Shown in pieces: positions 1 to 4,795 of a stretch of 5,910 bases of DNA. Every line of letters starts with the position of its first letter. Position 1 is the stretch's first letter. The notes under the pieces are model-generated. The model did no database searches, was not told the DNA's origin, and saw only the letters and a program-made list of their open reading frames with translations. The stretch is from a bacterium (GTDB taxonomy: Bacteria; Dependentiae; Babeliae; Babeliales; RVW-14): positions 1 through 5,910 of the forward strand of contig RGUK01000105.1 of NCBI GenBank assembly GCA_010027825.1, in the 5' to 3' direction. The translations under genes and the position numbers were made by a program.

Positions 1-618
1 GATGCTTTGTGGGAAGTCTGCAATCGTCATCTTAAATTACAAGGGTATCCTGAGGAGTCTTATGATGATCTTGTTGTTAAGATGACTCCGCCCTCGGATT
101 GGCGTGAACTCACAAGAGCGGAAGTGGTTACAAATCGTTTGAACAATGCTTCAAACTTAAAGAGTGCTATGTTGCTTAGTGATTATGATATACTAACAAA
201 ATGGCTTAAATATAGCGAAGAAGAAGCCAAAGAAATGATAGCAAGATTGAAAATTCAAAAACTTGATGATCTTAAGTTGCAAATTGTTGCACAAAATCCT
301 ACATTATTAGGAGTTGGATTGCCAAATCCAAACGAGCCAGAAATAGGAACAGATCCCGGTGGGCCAAACCCAATGTTGGCACCAGATGCTGGTCAACAAA
401 TGGCACCAGATGCTGGTCAACAAATACCACCAGATGCTGGTCAACCGGCTTTAGGAATGAAAAAATTTATGAATGCTGATCAACAGGTTCCAAAATCTGG
501 TAGTGGGGTGGCCATACCTGATGCCTCTGAGGAAGATATTCAAAAATACAATTTGGATATTAAAGATTTTGAAAAAGAAATGGATGAAGAAGAAGTTGAC
601 ATGAGTGAAAATTTATGA
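1..618 (+). CDS. 20: Portal vertex protein, C-terminal part (T4 gp20-like), 5' truncated by window edge
   Basis: The reading frame is open from the first base, so these 205 residues are the end of a longer protein; the TTG at 7 is internal, not a start. In T4-like phages gp20 forms the dodecameric ring at one capsid vertex, initiates head assembly and is the channel for DNA packaging. The visible part has a helical stretch (about residues 40-85 of the fragment) with a leucine/serine/tyrosine segment 'AMLLSDYDILTKWL' followed by 'SEEEAKEMI', recalling the late 'LSEYVGKY...MTDEEI' region of gp20 proteins. A Pro/Gly/Gln-rich low-complexity tail with three 8-residue repeats and an acidic end follow. 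Identification rests on this weak resemblance and on the position directly upstream of the core, 21, 22 and 23 genes. The portal core itself lies outside the window. It could in principle be another structural protein, but the synteny makes gp20 the best call. Confidence 0.8.
   Translation, partial: DALWEVCNRHLKLQGYPEESYDDLVVKMTPPSDWRELTRAEVVTNRLNNASNLKSAMLLSDYDILTKWLKYSEEEAKEMIARLKIQKLDDLKLQIVAQNPTLLGVGLPNPNEPEIGTDPGGPNPMLAPDAGQQMAPDAGQQIPPDAGQPALGMKKFMNADQQVPKSGSGVAIPDASEEDIQKYNLDIKDFEKEMDEEEVDMSENL
379..450 (+). repeat. Three in-frame 24-bp tandem repeats in the portal tail
   Basis: Units lie at 379-402, 403-426 and 427-450. Each encodes a version of A/P-P-D-A-G-Q-Q-M. The central 16 or so bases (ccagatgctggtcaac) are the same in all three, and the third copy has diverged at both ends. 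The unit is an exact multiple of codons, so copy number can change by slippage without breaking the frame. The encoded segment is predicted to be disordered. Confidence 0.95.
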
Positions 619-803
619 AATCAATAATTACAGAAGCTCCAAAAAGAGCGTTAAAGAATCGTGAAGAAATATCCAAAGCAACCAAGTGTAGTTGCTATAG
701 CTGTTTCTCTGTATTCGATTCCAAAGAAATAAAAAATTGGACAGATCAAAACAAGACTGCCATTTGCCCAAATTGTTCAGCAGATAAGAATTACTGGTTT
801 TAA
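615..803 (+). CDS. Small zinc-ribbon protein of unknown function (62 aa)
   Basis: The product has a basic N-terminal third and then a compact metal-binding half: C27-x2-C30, the motif 'F-x3-EI-x-W', then T-A-I-C51-P-N-C54. Cysteine 25 is an extra. This layout (C-x2-C...F...EI..W....TAICPxC) matches a widespread family of short bacterial and phage zinc-ribbon proteins annotated only as hypothetical or cytoplasmic; the usual Gly-Ile-Asp-Ser ending is replaced here by S-A-D-K-N-Y-W-F. The start codon overlaps the portal stop as ATGA (615-618). No good Shine-Dalgarno sits in front, so translation is probably coupled to the portal gene. Its stop overlaps that of the opposing gene by four bases. 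A role in RNA or DNA binding, or as a small virion or assembly factor, cannot be decided from sequence. That it is a real gene is likely because of the conserved cysteine pattern. Confidence 0.75.
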   Translation: MKSIITEAPKRALKNREEISKATKCSCYSCFSVFDSKEIKNWTDQNKTAICPNCSADKNYWF

Positions 804-1147
804 GCGTCTCCGCCAAAACCACTATCTGCTTCTGAGGGTTTAACTTCTTCTTTTTCTTCAGGGTGTTCTGGTTTTTTTCCCATTCTCAAAAAATGATTTT
901 TATCAATTTTTCTAAGCATCACCACAATTTCATTATCTCCACGTTGTGCAAGTGTATGAAAAAAATCTAGAGTTTCTTCAGGGTACTTTTTTATAGCAAC
1001 GTCAAATAAGTCTTTTTTTACTTTGTCGTGATCATCTGCATAATCTGCGTCTTGATCATTAAATTTATACTTATCCACAAAATTTTCTTCGTCATTCATA
1101 TTTTCTTTTAATCGCTTATTATTAAGCCAATCTGTGAAGTTGTACAT
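800..1147 (-). CDS. Small acidic protein on the opposite strand, candidate internal head protein (115 aa)
   Basis: I do not recognise a family. The ATG at 1147 is preferred over an upstream in-frame TTG at 1162, because a Shine-Dalgarno GAGG (1156-1153) stands five bases before the ATG and would itself be coded by the longer form. The product starts M-Y-N-F-T-D-W-L and reaches L13-K14-E15. T4 internal proteins begin M-K-T-Y-Q-E-F-I-A-E, with an aromatic residue at 4, an aromatic plus aliphatic pair at 7-8 and a gp21 cut after (L/I)-x-E. The resemblance suggests, but does not prove, a capsid-targeting sequence. The rest is an Asp/Glu/Lys-rich helical protein with a more hydrophobic helix near residues 46-82 and a Pro/Glu/Gly tail. 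It has its own perfect late promoter octamer upstream, so it is probably expressed late. It is the only gene in the window that reads leftward. Alternatives are a decoration or small assembly protein. Confidence 0.75.
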   Translation of the reverse strand: MYNFTDWLNNKRLKENMNDEENFVDKYKFNDQDADYADDHDKVKKDLFDVAIKKYPEETLDFFHTLAQRGDNEIVVMLRKIDKNHFLRMGKKPEHPEEKEEVKPSEADSGFGGDA

Positions 1148-1152
1148 TTTTT

Positions 1153-1156
1153 CCTC
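1153..1156 (-). promoter_or_regulatory. Shine-Dalgarno site for the minus-strand gene
   Basis: On the minus strand the sequence AAAGAGGAAAAAATG places GAGG five bases before the ATG at 1147. This decides the start in favour of that ATG over the TTG at 1162. Confidence 0.75.
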
Positions 1157-1212
1157 TTTCAAATTATAAAATTTGCACGTTTCTGCATAACTAGAGTGTA
1201 GTAGACAGCGTG

Positions 1213-1220
1213 TATTTATA
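1213..1220 (-). promoter_or_regulatory. T4-type late promoter octamer reading left
   Basis: The plus strand reads TATTTATA, which is TATAAATA on the minus strand, an 8/8 match to the T4 late promoter -10 element recognised by the phage sigma-like gp55 with gp33 and the sliding clamp gp45. It lies 65 bases upstream of the minus-strand ATG at 1147. Initiation would be expected near 1207, giving a leader of about 60 nt. As usual for this promoter class there is no -35 element to look for. Confidence 0.8.
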
Positions 1221-1248
1221 ATGCTCGTTTTAGAATCGAGAGATTAAA

Positions 1249-1256
1249 AATAAATA
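1249..1256 (+). promoter_or_regulatory. T4-type late promoter octamer reading right
   Basis: The sequence AATAAATA matches the T4 consensus TATAAATA at seven of eight positions and fits the NATAAATA form described for T4-like cyanophages. It lies 58 bases before the ATG of the 607-residue core protein gene, with predicted initiation near 1262. No comparable octamer precedes the 21, 22 or 23 genes, so this is probably the main in-window promoter for the right-hand operon. Confidence 0.7.
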
Positions 1257-1301
1257 TAAGCAAAAAAACATAATGTTTTTGGTGCCAAAACAAAACTAGT
1301 C

Positions 1302-1307
1302 GAGGAG
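1302..1307 (+). promoter_or_regulatory. Strong Shine-Dalgarno site for the core protein gene
   Basis: GAGGAG stands seven bases before the ATG at 1315. It is the best ribosome binding site in the window and fixes the start of the 607-residue protein. Confidence 0.85.
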
Positions 1308-1314
1308 TTAAAAC

Positions 1315-3138
1315 ATGAGAAGAAGACTCATTAAGCAAGATGCCTTTGATAAAATCGTAAACGAATCTGTTTCAACAGTTAAACGTGAGCTTGTTGCAGC
1401 AGAGCCGATTTTGGCAAAAGCAGTGGATAAAACCTATCTTCGTCTGAAATCATTCACAGAATCAACAGTTCTCTACGAATCTGCCGAGGACACTTTTGTG
1501 CATGCTGGATATGAAGTTAAAAATGGACAACTTACCTTCAACAACGTAGAAGAATTAGTCGTTGACGAAGAATCACAAAAAGAAAAACGCAAAACAACGC
1601 TCTCTGAAATGATCGACGCTGTTTTGGTTGACAACAATGATAAAGCCGGTGAATTATTTGAAAATTATCTCGGAATGGTTCGTTGGAATGAAGCGAAGAA
1701 AAAAGAAGAAGAAGATTCCGAAGATGAAGACGAAGATATGCCAGCTTTCTTGAAAAAGAAGAGCAAAAAAGAAAAGAAATTGCCAGCTTTCTTGAAAAAC
1801 AAGAAAAAGAAAGCACACAAAAAACATGACGAAGAAGAAAAGAAAGAAATCGTCAAGAAAATCAAAAAATCTGACAAAGATCTTGCAGAAGCCTATATCA
1901 CTTCTCAAAATGTTTTAGAATATGTTGAGTTTATGAAGGTTGGCCCAAGTCTCGCAGAATCGGTTGTTAAAACTGACGAGAGTGGCAACCTTACCAACAT
2001 TAAGATACCAACCAGCAAAGTTCGTAACGAAAACAGAATGTTGCGAAGCGACTGGAAAGGCTTGAATGCAAAAGTTGCTGAAACCAGAAACAAAGTTGCT
2101 GATCTTGTTGAAAATCAAGAATTCTGCAAAGCGGTTGCTGTGTTGAAGAGACAAAATGCTTTTGCCGACGCACAAGGACTTGAAGAGGCTTTGGATGTTG
2201 TTGTTCAGCAATACCCAGAAGTTCTTTATGCAACCCAATCTGAGTTGGCCGAGGTTGTAAAAGAGGCTTTAGAAGTCGTTGGTGCTACAAATTTTGACGA
2301 TAAAGTTTGTGAATTCATGGCCGAGGGCATTTTGAGAAAAGCACACGATGCTTACGCTGAAAAAGTTTCTCAAGTATTGCACCTCGCTTCTGCAAATAAA
2401 GTAGAAGAGGGTGTTGATCCTTACGCTTTCTTCCAATCGGTAGTTGAAAAGTTCTACCCATCATTAGATGAAAAATTTGGATTGGAACGCAAAGTTTTCA
2501 GCGATCTCTATGAATCACTTGAAGTTGTTTACAAGAAAGCCGAACGTCAAGGCGTCAAATCGGTTATGAATGAAACTGCATCTTATCTCAATGATTTGGC
2601 TGCTGTTTTAAACAACGAAGTTAAACCAACTTTAGAAGTTGCCGAGGAAACAGCGGAGTATCTTGCTTCGTTAATCGAGACCAACCTTGAATCGGGGATT
2701 TGGGTTGTTTCTAACAAACCACACGAAACTCTTAATGGAGATCATCCAGAGATGAGCAAAAAAGCCGCTCATGGTTATGCTCCATCAAAAGATTTCTCTG
2801 GAAACTATGGCGATCCTCTTCCCGCAGTTGGGTCAGATGATATGAGTTACAAGGGTGGCAAACACTCAAAAGAAATGAGAAATAAGGGCATGGGTCAAGA
2901 AGGCGGAAACGACGTTTTCCCAAGCCTTAAAAACCCTTACGTGCCAACTCCTTTCGGAACTTACACCATGAAGGGTGAAAAAGGAGTTGATAAAGATAAA
3001 GGCGACTTGCTGAGCGGATCCAAAGACACTTTCCCAAACCTGAAAAACCCTTACGTACCAAAGGAAGAGGTTGGAACAGGCGGAAAAGGTTACAAAATGA
3101 ATCACGGCAAAGAAAAGGATTTAGTTGTTGACAAATAA
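1315..3138 (+). CDS. Large prohead-core/structural protein with a gp67-like segment (607 aa)
   Basis: The full-length protein is unknown to me, but it occupies the place of T4 genes 67 and 68, between portal and protease. Residues 96-141 look like T4 gp67 (the PIP core protein): an amphipathic helix 'LSEMIDAVLVDNNDKAGELF' comparable to gp67's 'LIEAIKSNDLVAARKLF', then an acidic run, E131 to D141. Next come two tandem 14-residue basic repeats starting (M/L)-P-A-F-L-K (142-169) and a Lys/Glu-rich stretch to about 190. Residues 190-460 are mostly helical with few aromatics, consistent with a core or scaffold role. The Gly/Lys/Pro-rich C-terminus (about 465-607) contains the 12-residue motif D-x-F-P-x-L-K-N-P-Y-V-P twice, 38 residues apart. 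T4 gp67 has only about 80 residues, so this would be a greatly enlarged or fused version. Assignment to the prohead core is inference; it may instead stay in the virion as a structural protein. The protease gene follows after 19 bases. Confidence 0.9.
   Translation: MRRRLIKQDAFDKIVNESVSTVKRELVAAEPILAKAVDKTYLRLKSFTESTVLYESAEDTFVHAGYEVKNGQLTFNNVEELVVDEESQKEKRKTTLSEMIDAVLVDNNDKAGELFENYLGMVRWNEAKKKEEEDSEDEDEDMPAFLKKKSKKEKKLPAFLKNKKKKAHKKHDEEEKKEIVKKIKKSDKDLAEAYITSQNVLEYVEFMKVGPSLAESVVKTDESGNLTNIKIPTSKVRNENRMLRSDWKGLNAKVAETRNKVADLVENQEFCKAVAVLKRQNAFADAQGLEEALDVVVQQYPEVLYATQSELAEVVKEALEVVGATNFDDKVCEFMAEGILRKAHDAYAEKVSQVLHLASANKVEEGVDPYAFFQSVVEKFYPSLDEKFGLERKVFSDLYESLEVVYKKAERQGVKSVMNETASYLNDLAAVLNNEVKPTLEVAEETAEYLASLIETNLESGIWVVSNKPHETLNGDHPEMSKKAAHGYAPSKDFSGNYGDPLPAVGSDDMSYKGGKHSKEMRNKGMGQEGGNDVFPSLKNPYVPTPFGTYTMKGEKGVDKDKGDLLSGSKDTFPNLKNPYVPKEEVGTGGKGYKMNHGKEKDLVVDK
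1739..1822 (+). repeat. Two tandem 42-bp coding repeats (PAFLK units)
   Basis: A 19-base identical run starting tgccagctttcttg occurs at 1739 and again at 1781, exactly 42 bases (14 codons) apart. Each unit encodes (M/L)-P-A-F-L-K followed by a lysine-rich stretch. It sits directly after the acidic run of the same protein, so negative and strongly positive blocks are adjacent. Confidence 0.85.
2911..3060 (+). repeat. Duplicated FPxLKNPYVP module at the C-terminus of the core protein
   Basis: Copies at 2911-2946 and 3025-3060 encode D-V-F-P-S-L-K-N-P-Y-V-P and D-T-F-P-N-L-K-N-P-Y-V-P, 114 bases apart. Ten of twelve residues agree while several codons differ, so the duplication is not recent and the motif appears to be under protein-level selection. 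Each copy is followed by a Gly/Lys-rich stretch containing Y-x-M. Confidence 0.9.
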
Positions 3139-3143
3139 TAATT

Positions 3144-3149
3144 AAGGAG
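3144..3149 (+). promoter_or_regulatory. Shine-Dalgarno site for the prohead protease gene
   Basis: AAGGAG stands eight bases before the ATG at 3158 and supports that start over the internal Met24, as does the extra N-terminal strand sequence. Confidence 0.8.
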
Positions 3150-3157
3150 CAGACACA

Positions 3158-3853
3158 ATGGATCAGATGTTACTCATCGATTGCTGTGCTAGCTCTGGAT
3201 TCGAACTACAACTTAGTGAGTCTACTATGAAAGGTGGACTCACTAAATTTCGTGGCAAGTTCCAAGAAGCTGAAGCAGTAAACAAAAACAAAAGAATGTA
3301 CCCTTTTGATGTGCTAAGTGAAAACATTGGCCGTCTTCAAGAGGCAATAGATGATCGTAGACTTGTTGGAGAGCTAGATCACCCAACAGACTCTATTATA
3401 CATTTTGCAAATACATCTCACGTAGTTACCAAACTATGGTGGGAAGGAAACGTTCTCATGGGCGAGGGCGAAATCCTAAACACACCGTCTGGTATGATTT
3501 TGAAAAGTCTTATTGATGGCGGCGTTAAAGTTGGTATCAGTTCAAGGGGAGTTGGTAATGGAAAGGTGAACGAAGATGGCATTCTTGTCATCGGTGAGAG
3601 TTATAAACTTATCACATTCGACGCCGTTGCAGACCCCAGCACTTTTGCTGCATTCCAAGAAAAAGTCGTTGCTAAAGGTGAGAGTTTTAATCCTCAAGTT
3701 AAAGAGCAAATTCGTTCTACACAACAAAAATCAAAAATTGCTGTGAAAAATGAAAGCTCCAGCATACATAATGTTAACAAAGAGGTATTAATCGCTTACT
3801 TAAGCGGCTTTGTAAAATCTCAAACACAAGAAATTAAGTCGAGGTTAGGCTAA
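3158..3853 (+). CDS. 21: Prohead core protease, T4 gp21-like (231 aa)
   Basis: This serine protease of the herpesvirus-assemblin-like fold is built into the prohead core, activates itself and then cuts scaffold, core proteins and the capsid protein N-terminus after (L/I)-x-E sites. Landmarks in order: G33-K-F-x-E-A-E-A-V-N-K-N-K-R-M-Y-P49, equivalent to T4 'AEVVNRNKRLYP'; G-E-L-D-H75-P with the probable catalytic histidine (T4 'GELNHP'); W94-W95-E-G-N; G-I-S-S-R-G (126-131) with the probable catalytic serine 129; and F-D-A-V-A-D-P-S (154-161), matching T4 'VDAVWGPS' and carrying the likely third active-site acid. All key residues appear intact. Length is slightly above T4's roughly 212 residues, with a Lys/Ser-rich linker after about 170 and a short helical end. 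Its stop overlaps the scaffold start as TAATG, so synthesis of protease and scaffold is probably coupled. Confidence 0.97.
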   Translation: MDQMLLIDCCASSGFELQLSESTMKGGLTKFRGKFQEAEAVNKNKRMYPFDVLSENIGRLQEAIDDRRLVGELDHPTDSIIHFANTSHVVTKLWWEGNVLMGEGEILNTPSGMILKSLIDGGVKVGISSRGVGNGKVNEDGILVIGESYKLITFDAVADPSTFAAFQEKVVAKGESFNPQVKEQIRSTQQKSKIAVKNESSSIHNVNKEVLIAYLSGFVKSQTQEIKSRLG

Positions 3854-3855
3854 TG
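3841..3855 (+). promoter_or_regulatory. Shine-Dalgarno and TAATG coupling junction between protease and scaffold genes
   Basis: GAGG (3841-3844) lies inside the end of the protease gene, eight bases before the scaffold ATG at 3853. The ATG shares its A with the TAA stop of the protease gene. This arrangement usually lets terminating ribosomes restart. Confidence 0.75.
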
Positions 3856-4749
3856 GATAAAATTACTGAAGCATTGAAGAGCATCCTTCCTGCTGAGCAT
3901 GTCAATGAGGTTGCCAAAGCCGTCGAAGAAATGATGGCTGAAAACGTCGCTGCACTCGAAGCGGAGTTCCAATCCAAATTGGACGAGGCTTACGAGCAAC
4001 TTACTGAAGAACGTAAGGCTGATGAAGTCATCGCTGAAAATGGCTATCAACAAGCCTATGACATGATTCAGTCTTTGATGGCTCGTTTGGATGAACAACG
4101 TGAAGAATTCGAAACAGCGTTAGAAGAAGGCTTTGAAGAAGCCTATAGCGAACTACAAAAAGAAAAAGGTCGCAACGAAACTCTTGAAGTAGAAATATAC
4201 GAAGAAGCAGATAAGAAACTTCAAGAAATGAAGAGCATGATGGTTGACAAACTTGATCAATTCTTGTCGCTACAAGAACAAGAAATGTACGAGTCAGCCA
4301 AACGTGATGTTCTCAGCGATCCAAGCATACTTGAGCAAAGAGTTGCAGTTGAGAAGATGGCTGAAGTCCTTGCTGATTATATCGGTGACGACACCATCAA
4401 CAATGCAACATCGGCCAAACTTGAAGAAATGCAAAAACAAGTTGAAGCCCTTAAAGGTCAAATGAGAATTATTGAAGCCAAAAACGTTCGTCTTGCTACT
4501 CAAAACAACAAGTTGACCGAGCAAGTCCGTGAGGCTCACGAAGTGATCACCGAGGCTGCAAAAGCCGAGAAAACGAATAGATTGAATAAGAAAGAGAATG
4601 CAAGTGGGCGTGGACAAAGAGTTGTGAACGAGCAAATTATTAGTGAATATGCCGCTCCAACTGAAAAATCGGCAAAAGAGGCTGACCTGCGTGAGGGTCA
4701 TGATCCTTTAGCCGATCTTCTGGTTCTTTCAGGTCTTGAACAAACCTGA
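3853..4749 (+). CDS. 22: Prohead scaffolding core protein, T4 gp22-like (298 aa)
   Basis: gp22 is the main inner scaffold of T4 proheads; it is chopped into small peptides by gp21 before DNA enters. This protein fits by position between 21 and 23, by size (T4 gp22 is about 270 residues), and by composition: very acidic, Glu/Ala/Gln/Lys-rich, almost wholly helical, with no cysteine or tryptophan. Residues about 25-165 form long charged helices. Residues about 187-235 show heptad-like spacing of Leu/Val/Ile typical of a coiled coil. A Gly/Arg/Asn linker (about 245-262) and a hydrophobic end D-P-L-A-D-L-L-V-L-S-G-L (284-295) follow; the latter could be the contact with the capsid protein. More than ten (L/I)-x-E tripeptides (for example 4-6, 43-45, 50-52, 60-62, 140-142, 221-223, 232-234) are potential gp21 cuts. 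Sequence identity to known scaffolds is not obvious by eye, so the name rests mainly on context and composition. Confidence 0.92.
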   Translation: MDKITEALKSILPAEHVNEVAKAVEEMMAENVAALEAEFQSKLDEAYEQLTEERKADEVIAENGYQQAYDMIQSLMARLDEQREEFETALEEGFEEAYSELQKEKGRNETLEVEIYEEADKKLQEMKSMMVDKLDQFLSLQEQEMYESAKRDVLSDPSILEQRVAVEKMAEVLADYIGDDTINNATSAKLEEMQKQVEALKGQMRIIEAKNVRLATQNNKLTEQVREAHEVITEAAKAEKTNRLNKKENASGRGQRVVNEQIISEYAAPTEKSAKEADLREGHDPLADLLVLSGLEQT

Positions 4750-4780
4750 TACCAAAAAATTACATCGAACTCATTAGAAA

Positions 4781-4785
4781 GAGGG
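4781..4785 (+). promoter_or_regulatory. Shine-Dalgarno site for the major capsid gene
   Basis: GAGGG stands ten bases before the ATG at 4796, slightly far but within the working range. No terminator hairpin or late promoter octamer is seen in the 46-base gap after the scaffold gene. Confidence 0.65.
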
Positions 4786-4795
4786 ATTAAATATT

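Noticed and set aside
7..9. TTG at 7 as the start of the first gene
   Set aside because: The frame is open to the window edge and the protein context is the end of a portal, so the true start lies upstream of the window.
1062..1069. TATAAATT on the minus strand inside the reversed gene
   Set aside because: It is a seven-of-eight match but internal to the gene, with no start codon and ribosome site suitably placed downstream; likely chance in AT-rich DNA.
1148..1162. TTG start five codons upstream for the minus-strand gene
   Set aside because: The five extra codons contain the Shine-Dalgarno sequence for the ATG at 1147, so they are far more likely to be untranslated leader.
1224..1240. CTCG...CGAG inverted repeat between the divergent promoters
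   Set aside because: The stem is only four base pairs with a nine-base loop, too weak to claim as a terminator or operator.
1654..1908. Leftward open frames rich in Phe/Leu/Ser opposite the core protein gene
   Set aside because: They are the antisense of a Lys/Glu-rich coding stretch (AAG/GAA read backwards gives CTT/TTC), with no ribosome site or promoter.
4294..4701. Leftward 135-codon open frame inside the scaffold gene
   Set aside because: It lies wholly within gene 22, is Phe/Leu-rich as expected for the reverse of Glu/Lys codons, and has no Shine-Dalgarno or late promoter.
4784..4794. ATTAAATA-like octamer just before the capsid gene as a late promoter
   Set aside because: It matches the consensus at only six of eight positions and is so close to the ATG that a transcript would lack the ribosome site.
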